The notes under the pieces are model-generated. The model did no database searches. It saw only the letters and a program-made list of their open reading frames with translations, and had not been told where the DNA came from. The position numbers and the translations under genes are program-made. From Amyelois transitella (lineage: Eukaryota; Arthropoda; Insecta; Lepidoptera; Pyralidae), in assembly GCF_032362555.1 (NCBI RefSeq), contig NC_083517.1, positions 2,190,001 through 2,254,000 of the forward strand: DNA of 64,000 bases, in the 5' to 3' direction. Shown here piece by piece: positions 57,311-64,000 of the stretch (position 1 is its first letter; each line of letters begins with the position of its first letter).

Positions 57311-57322
57311 TGTATAAATTTA

Positions 57323-60300
57323 TTACGTTTTGTAAGTCAGCATATTGTTGATGTTGATGAGTGGCGCCTCCACTAACAGCCAGACGAAGAAACTACCCAC
57401 GTAGCACATTATAGAGAAGCCTATCGACAGAATGGTCTGAAAAAAATAATAATATTATAAAGCCATACAGCTGAATGTGGCCTTTCAGTCTTTTCAAGCT
57501 CTGTCTTTGGTTCACGGGAAATAATCAATAGTTGAGGGAGTATCTCGAACTTACTTTAATGCAAACTCAATCTGTGTAATTTGTCCCGTATATGTTCATT
57601 ATTATGTAAAGGGTCGACAATTATGTAATAATGGCAAAATTATAGTAGTATACAATAGTTATATAAATATTAACTTTGAGAAAATCAAATTTTCCAAATT
57701 TAACTACCGATTACGGGAACTGTGCCGTGTGGTTCCCGGCACCAATAAAAAAAAGGACCACTCCATCTCGTTCCCATGGATATTTTAATAAGCGACTAAG
57801 GGATAGGCTTATAAACTTGGGTTTTTTTCTTTTAGGCGACGGGCTAGGAACCTGTCACTATCTATCATTAAGCCAAATAGCTCAATGTGGCCTATCAGTC
57901 TTCTCAAGACTGTTGGCTCTGTCCCCGTCTGAGTTCCGTAACCTTTGCAGCTAACCCATCATCATCAAGATCGTAAAGCAATAACTGCATTAGACGAATG
58001 TGCTTTGGTTACCTTTTACGGCACCTGAGGGAAGGAGATGGAGTGAATAAAATTTTTATTCTTTTAAATCACAGAAAATGTAAGGAGCTACTTACAAGTT
58101 GGTAATAATCATTCTGGACTAAGGTCCTAAGAGTACCCATGTAGTACAACTCTATTGGTAGTTGTAACAAGAACGCAGTGTAGGATAATCTGCTGATTGG
58201 AACCAAGGGGAACCATTCGAATGATTTCTGAAGGATGGCTGGAAGAAAATAAATGTGTAAAACAATCTTTTCAACAAATATTATGGGAATCTAACCCTAA
58301 AACTTATGATTATTAGATTATCAAGCAGGTTGACTAAGCAGATATACAAGGAGAGTGTGGAGAGAAAGGTCGGAGTGGGAATACCTAGACGAACGTATCT
58401 TGATCAAATTAAGGACGTCCTGGTGAAGGGTCAGGTCAAGAGTACCCGAAACCGCCGAGCTTGCATTAAGAGAAGAATCTTTGAATGAATCTTTGAAACT
58501 TTGACCTAAGAAGTTTCCAGCACTCTGGTCACGTGTTAACTTGATAAGGTGCGTTGGGGTAACATCGTGAATGGGGGAAGACCGTTTTCTTTGAATATTT
58601 ACGAAATCATTAGTAATTTTTCTAAACTGACAACATAGCGCTAGATGCCATTTTGTTGTGCACCTCCCCGCAGTCCGCGTCCGTCACTGAGCCGCGTCGT
58701 TTGGGTGTCAGTAAAATTTGATTGATCTGGGGTAAATGTCACAAGAAGGCAAGTTAAAGGTCGGATATTTTGCTATTATGGGCTGTATGTTCTGAGCCAT
58801 AAAACCGATTTTATATCATTTCCGAACTTACCCCCACTACATCCGATCTTACCCATGGATTTAAAAAAATCTTTGTGTATTTTAAACTCTGTTTATGCGG
58901 CAATCATTTAGTTTAGCGAGATATCCGCAATTAGATTTGATACTTTGACATTTCATAAACAATTCCCAATTAAACTTAATGTTTTAATTAAAATATAAGT
59001 CTAGAAAAAAAAAAACATAAACATGACCTGTCAAACACAACGAAAAACAATCCGAATTTACCCCAACGCACCTTAAGTCTCTTAGAAAGAAAATTAAAAT
59101 GCTGATGGGCCCCACGTACCCAGGGTTGCCAATATTATCAAATTATGAATTTGTAATTAACAGAGATCGGAATAGGTAGATTGATTTTATGTACTTGCAT
59201 CATGAATTACCATAGAAAGCATAACATGGATAAGCCTCTTTTTCGGGATTCAATTTCAGTAGTTGTCCGCGGGTAACATAGGACTACAATTTACGTAAAC
59301 GAAGTCAGGGGAAAACAGCTACCACTAATAAATTCTTCATCCATCACTTGTCAAAATTCCGGAAAAAATCTTAATAATTTACAAATCCTGCAATCCCGGA
59401 GGCGTGTCCATATTAATATATACGTTTCAGTTCATTGACCCCAATTCAATCTACCTATTCCGATCTCTGGTAATTAATTACTCACTTATATCTCCGTATT
59501 CACAAACCACAATGATAGTGCATATAGCTGTCGACCATACAGCTCTGTTGAACGCGGCGTAGACCCCCGATTGGGCTGAGGGCACGGTGCTTACGAAAAA
59601 GTAGTAATATCCTCCGTAGAGACATAGTCTCATTACTAACAGAGCTATTGCGACAGCGACATACGACCAGAACTGGAAAAAAAATTGTACATACATGTCA
59701 TCACGTCTATATCCCTTGCGGGGTAGACTGAGCCAACAGTCTTGAAAAGACTGAAAGGCCACGTTCAGCTGTTTGGCTAAATTATAGAAATGAGATTCAA
59801 ATAGTGATAGGTTGCTAGCCTATCGCCTAAAAGAACAATCTCAAAATCGAAAGCCTTAGCCCTTAGTCGACAAAAAATACATACATACATATGGTCACGT
59901 CTATATCCCTTGCGGGGTAGACAGACTGTTGGCTCTGTCTACGTTCAGCTATTTGGCTTAATGATACAATTGAGATTCAAATAGTGACAGGATGCTAGCC
60001 CATCGCCTAAAAAGAATCCCAAGTCCCAAGGCACTATACTAAAATTAAATTAACTTAAAATATTTGTTTTACCTTGGATATTCGTTTTCTGTAGTCCTTT
60101 GGTTTATATGTGTATATGATATATCCAATTACTGCTCCAATTAAAAATGGGGATGCGTGTGTATACGGCTTTATAAAATTATCTGTAAACTCTTTACTGT
60201 GTCTAGGGTAGGTTCTGAAACAAATTTTTTAAGTAGTATTTTTTAGTCTGACCTATAAAAAAAACCGGCTAAGTGCGAGTCAGATTCGCATACATAGGGT

Positions 60301-63300
60301 TCGATACAAATTTTTAATAAATGAAAAAGTTTCAAAAAGTATTTTTGTTTTTGGTACAAATTTTTGTGGATCAATTAATATTCTTATAAAAAAAGGAATA
60401 CTTACTCAAAACCGTCCATTGGGTTGGGTCTAAATTTGTACCAATAGTTTGCGAGCCCTGATAGAACGGTCCCAACGGTGAATGTTGCAGATAGAAATGT
60501 AATGCCCAATGATTTATTTTTCTGGTAAATACAAAACAAGATGGCGGCCACAATGCTGAGTTGGAAATCACAGGGCACGTACCACGATACCAAGTTGCAC
60601 TGAAATCATATAAGTATTTATTTATTTTATAAAGTTATGTAAAAAAATACAACTAGAACTAAGATTAACGAAAAACTTTATACATACATACATACATACA
60701 TGTGGTCACGTCTGTATCCCTTGCGGGGTAGACAGAGCCAACTGTCTCGAATAGACTGAATGGCCACGTTCAGCTTTTTGGCTTGATGATAGAATTGAGA
60801 TTCAAATAGTGACAGGTTGCTAGCCCATCGCCTAAAAAAAGAATCCCATGTTTATAAGCCTATCCCTTAGTCGTATTTTACTACATCCCTGGGAAAGAGA
60901 TGGAGTGGTCCTATTCTTTTTTGTATTGGTGCCGGGAACCACACGGCACTTAATACTTAATATAAAAGAATTTTATATATGTATGTCTATGATTATATTC
61001 ACCATATTCCTAGCGTCAACAACGTTATGTATCATCAGAATGCTGTGCCACCAGTTTGTTTGACAGGCTTCTATTTCCTCACGAGGTATCGTATCATATA
61101 GAGGGCCATCTATGCCATACTGGAATGCTAAGGCTAGGTACGCTGTAACGAAACCTAGGGCAATCATCAACCTGGAAACATGAAGAATCGAGTAGAAAAT
61201 CATAAGGAAATGATAACTCAATTAATGAATGGGAAAGTAAGTTTAATTGTTTGTATATTGTCTCTTCACGCGTTATCTACTGAACTAAGATAATTGAAAT
61301 ATTGCGACTTTTTAAAATGTTATTTATAAGATTGATGAAGATGAAGATTGAAAATATAGTTCTCGTGGTATTTATAAACCGTGGGTTAGTTATAAGCGTG
61401 GGCGATGTTATGTGATGTTTCTGCGGGTTAAAACTAGTAGCAAATGTAACATAGTAACACATGTATCACATGTATTATAAACAATAATCACGCCATCAGG
61501 CGCAGGCCTTGTATAAGAGTTCCACTTTGAAATTGGAAGTGAACTGTTTCCAGCGTCTATCCGTAGCATCAAAGTGGGACTAATGAACTTTGAAGATGCA
61601 TATGTCTTTTAGAGCTTTCTATGGTTAACAAGGGTAACATAGAGAGAGAGAGACAATAGTGAAACTTTTGTCCTAAATTCGTGAATAGTTTAAAAAGCCC
61701 TCTGGTTGGGACGTTGCCAGCTCAGAACAATTTAATTTTATCTGTAAAATTTATTTCTGGTTTTTTATTACCTGATGTACCTCTTCCACATATATTTCAG
61801 TGGACTTTTCCATTTGTCTGTGAACATTCCTCGCATGAAGAGTAGTCCTGATATGGTGAAGAATGAGTCGGTCGTCAGGTCTAAATGGATCATGAAATCA
61901 CTCGTTTTGTATGCCATCTGCGAACCATTTAAATTATATACATACATATAGTCACTTCTATATCCCTTGCGTGGTAGACAGAGCTAACAATTTTAAAAAG
62001 ACTGAAAGGCTATGTTCAGATGTAATTAAGATTCAAATAGTGACAGGTTGCTAGCCCTTCGACTACAATAAGGATCCCAAGTTTATTATAAGCCTTAAAT
62101 TAGTCGCCTTTTACGACATACATACATGGGAAGATATGGAGTGGTTCCATTCCATAGAAGTCCCGGAAACCACACGGCAAGACACATAAATAGAATTTAC
62201 GTCATTTTCTAATAGGTACTGGGATAATTTCAGCTCTAACTGGAAGTCCTAATGATGGAATTGAGATTCAGATAAAATAAAATAGTTCGCAATTTTTTTA
62301 AATTTTCTGTCGAATTTGTTTTATACAGAAATGACTATGTTTTATAGAACTTTTGTGTGTTTAACTTTTGTGTATAATTTTTATTCGCATTGTGTTTTAT
62401 GGCCAATACATCCATTCATACTACATCTTGATCAAACTTTTCTCTACTTTACCTATTTACAGTTGTACCCTCATTATGCCGTGAGAGTCCGCATTCTGAC
62501 ATTTCTCATTCCAATATGGCGTCTTCAAGCTTCAAGCTCCAGCCCGCCAAAATGGAAAAGAGTCTTAAGACCATTGGCATAAATCATCTATGGAAAAACT
62601 TGGAGGATTACCTCTTCGGAATCCAATAAATTGACGGTTGAATGTAACGAGTTTACTATTATCACGTGACCAGCTACAATCAGAAATGACGATATTATGC
62701 GCATCAAATTCATAGAATATATTTCGTCGTCACGAAGTTTCGTCAGTTCTTTCATGTTCCTTGTCAGACAGAAAGACCTCGCTAGTTCGCCAACTGAAAA
62801 ATTTAAGAATTAAGTAGATTATAAAGGGAGAAAGTGGAAAGATAAGACCTAAGACTAAGACTACCGACATCCAACACCAATTTTTACTCCCACTCTTTTA
62901 CTGTACAAGCTGTCTATGGAATGCTCTCCCTGTCGATATTAGGAAAGCCCAGACTATTGATAGTTTCAAAAATCTCGTTAGGTCTCATTATCTTTCTACT
63001 CTATCCTAAGTACATGTTATTATTATGTATTTATCTTTTTTACGTGTATTTAGTGTATTTATGCGTATTTGTATGTATTTATTTGTATTATATATAGATA
63101 TATATTCTGTGTGCATTTGTGCTCTGCGCCAACGCCAATCATCTGTTTGGTTTCCTTTGTCATGCCATGTTCAGCTGAGTGACCTAATAATGTAATTGAG
63201 ATTCAGACAGTGACAGGTTGTTAGTCTATCGAATTAAAGAAGAATCCTAACTTAACATACATACATACATAAAATCACGCCTCTTTCCCGGAGGGGTAGG

Positions 63301-63565
63301 CAGAGACTACCTCATTCCACTTGCCACGATCTCTGCATACTTCCTTCGCTTCATCCACATTCATAACTCTCTTCATGCAAGCGCGGCGGTTTCGGGTACT
63401 CTTGATTTGATGCTTTACCAGGACGTAACTAACTAACTAACTTAACTGCATATTAATAATGATCACAAAAAGAAATGATTACCAAATGTATCCGAAGACG
63501 ATCTGCCTGTAGAGTAGTAATATGAAAAACTTATGGTGAGGATTGAAAATGCTGTCACGGATAGC
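57323..63565 (-). CDS. Nose resistant to fluoxetine (NRF-6)-like acyltransferase-3 protein, 3' part
   Basis: Nine coding exons join in phase: 63565-63483, 62793-62612, 61917-61772, 61171-61003, 60599-60406, 60214-60073, 59672-59486, 58238-58096 and 57436-57323. They give about 419 residues covering the acyltransferase-3 membrane domain: a run of about ten hydrophobic segments, DSFFTISGLLFMRG, TNWWHSILMIHN, CNLVSWYVPCDFQLSI, FIKPYTHASPFLIGAVIG and VPISRLSYTAFLLQLP. These are the landmarks of the NRF-6/NDG-4 family, integral membrane proteins tied to lipid transport in worms; the reaction in insects is not established. The N-terminal NRF domain with its cysteines is missing because the gene continues beyond the right edge. 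Introns carry reverse SINE-A copies and a MITE. Confidence 0.9.
57724..57925 (+). mobile_element. SINE-A, 3' truncated, in the last NRF-like intron
   Basis: From GCCGTGTGGTTCCCGGCACC to TCAAGACTGTTGGCTCTGTC; the CCCGCAAGGGATATAGACG end and TATG tail are missing. Confidence 0.75.
58300..58490 (+). mobile_element. LINE C-terminal coding fragment
   Basis: Translates as SRLTKQIYKESVERKVG, then RTYLDQIKDVLVKGQVKS and TRNRRACIKR, the C-terminal part of a non-LTR retrotransposon polyprotein also seen at 63630-63925. It lies in the intron before exon 58096-58238. Confidence 0.7.
59161..59469. mobile_element. hAT-type MITE with 8-bp target duplication
   Basis: The 309-bp element has perfect 24-bp terminal inverted repeats starting CAGAGATCGGAATAGG. 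GTAATTAA flanks it on both sides (59153-59160 and 59470-59477), an 8-bp target duplication as expected for hAT. It has no coding capacity. Its right end is 16 bases from the donor of the NRF-like exon 59486-59672. Confidence 0.88.
59693..59875 (-). mobile_element. SINE-A, 5' truncated
   Basis: Reverse copy with TCACGTCTATATCCCTTGCG, GAGATTCAAATAGTGATAGG and a front that is lost beyond the GTCGCC block. It overlaps no exon; the neighbouring NRF-like exon starts at 59672. Confidence 0.75.
59880..60035 (-). mobile_element. SINE-A, second reverse copy in tandem
   Basis: Starts ACATACATATGGTCACGTC and ends near AAGAATCCCAAGTCCC. It has lost the CTTTTCAAGACTGAAAGG block. It stands directly behind the copy at 59693-59875 in the same orientation. 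Confidence 0.75.
60681..60947 (-). mobile_element. SINE-A, full length
   Basis: Reverse copy from TACATACATACATACA through TCACGTCTGTATCCCTTGCG to GTGCCGGGAACCACACGGC. Located in the intron between exons 60406-60599 and 61003-61171. Confidence 0.85.
61938..62178 (-). mobile_element. SINE-A, near full length, diverged
   Basis: Reverse copy with TCACTTCTATATCCCTTGCG, ATTCAAATAGTGACAGGTTG and GTCCCGGAAACCACACGGC. It starts 20 bases beyond the acceptor side of exon 61772-61917. Confidence 0.8.
63170..63245 (-). mobile_element. SINE-A fragment
   Basis: Keeps ATTGAGATTCAGACAGTGAC and AGGTTGTTAG in reverse orientation. Short and diverged. Confidence 0.5.
63262..63435 (-). mobile_element. LINE-tail fragment
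   Basis: Reverse-strand tail with AAAATCACGCCTCTTTCCCG, ACTTCCTTCGCTTCATCCAC and CTTCATGCAAGCGCGGCGGT. It ends 48 bases before the NRF-like exon 63483-63565. Confidence 0.7.
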
Positions 63566-63629
63566 CTGCAACATAAAACAAATTGACGATCAAGAATAAT
63601 TAATAAAAAATTGAAATACAAATACTAGA

Positions 63630-63925
63630 AATAACATGGTTCGGTCATGTGTTGAGGATGAATGAAAGCAGGTTGACTAAGCAGATATACAAGGAGAGTT
63701 TGGAGGGAAAGTTCGGAGTGGGAAGAACTAGACGAACGTATCTTGATCAAATTAAGGACGTCCTGGTAAAGGGTCAGGTCAAAAGTACCTACCCGAAACC
63801 GCCGAGCTTGCATGAAGAGAGTTATGAATGTGGATGAAGCGAAGGTAGTATGCAGAGACCGTGGCAAGTGGATAGAGGCAGTCTCTGCCTACCCCTCCGG
63901 GAAAGAGGCGTGAATTTTATGTATG
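63630..63925 (+). mobile_element. LINE C-terminal coding fragment with (TATG) end
   Basis: The longest copy in the window: MVRSCVEDE-like start in one frame, then SRLTKQIYKESLEGKFG, RTYLDQIKDVLVKGQVKS, MNVDEAKVVCRDRGKW and SAYPSGKEA in another, ending in TATG repeats. It is a broken 3' piece of a non-LTR retrotransposon, close to the right edge of the window. Confidence 0.7.
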
Positions 63926-64000
63926 TATGTAGAAATAATATGGGTTTTGAAGATAATGGTACATACTTTTTATAAGATATGAACTTTTATTATTATTGAA

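Larger units (their letters stand above)
49649..57322. other. Gene-poor, repeat-rich region
   Basis: Apart from the repeats listed separately, this 7.7-kb stretch has no gene I can support. It holds two hairpins (50559-50607, 50696-50738), LINE tails (51115-51680, 54400-54540, 57100-57310), SINE copies and two LTR-like remnants. Several short open frames are present but none has recognisable domains or splice partners. Confidence 0.55.

Noticed and set aside
58306-58488. Separate gene for a small basic protein (SRLTKQIYKESV...)
   Set aside because: The same text recurs at 63630-63925 and elsewhere as the C-terminal tail of a LINE.
62316-62582. Plus-strand open frame of 88 codons
   Set aside because: It lies in an intron of the NRF-like gene, shows no domain and has no splice signals that fit.

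Overview
The window looks like nuclear DNA of a moth or butterfly (Lepidoptera). It is AT-rich, its genes are split by short introns with GT..AG ends, and two acyl-CoA desaturase paralogs lie in tandem. The introns and spacers are full of SINE-like and LINE-tail repeats of lepidopteran style, many ending in (TATG)n. I assign the order from this mix and do not name a species.

Layout. 1-10620: two nearly identical BEL/Pao LTR retrotransposons in tandem (minus strand) sharing one 118-bp LTR; the left copy runs off the window. 10621-13181: non-coding. 13182-16161 (minus): an FRS2-type FGF-receptor docking protein in two coding exons, with a large inverted-repeat element and a SINE in its intron. 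16162-17576: spacer with a TA-flanked MITE and a run of four hairpins. 17577-19747 (plus): CEBPZOS-like, UQCC3-like and TBCC genes packed so tightly that neighbouring reading frames share exons, an operon-like tricistronic unit. 19748-23232: AT-rich spacer. 23233-28016 (minus): a GALNT7/pgant7-type glycosyltransferase with two versions of one lectin-domain exon lying 23 bp apart. 28448-31752 (plus): Nuf2, head to head with GALNT7. 33175-40632 (plus): a ZAD-C2H2 zinc-finger gene of seven exons with repeats in its introns. 41237-45027 and 47463-49648 (minus): two desaturases with the same intron plan. 49649-57322: gene-poor and repeat-rich, with two degraded LTR-like remnants. 57323-63565 and beyond (minus): the 3' nine coding exons of a nose-resistant-to-fluoxetine (NRF-6)-like acyltransferase whose 5' end lies outside the window.

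The genes do not form one pathway. CEBPZOS and UQCC3 are small mitochondrial membrane proteins (UQCC3 for complex III assembly) and sit on one transcript with the tubulin-folding cofactor TBCC. GALNT7 acts in the Golgi on mucin-type O-glycans, Nuf2 at the kinetochore, FRS2 at the plasma membrane, and the desaturases and NRF-like protein in lipid handling.

The most interesting signals are the tricistronic unit, the duplicated lectin exon of GALNT7 (mutually exclusive or decaying), the duplicated splice acceptor in Nuf2, the desaturase pair with an altered second histidine box, two exactly delimited hAT-type MITEs, and a recurrent class of short, near-perfect hairpins not explained by any gene. 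Exon joins were made by eye; I checked that reading phases match across each join.
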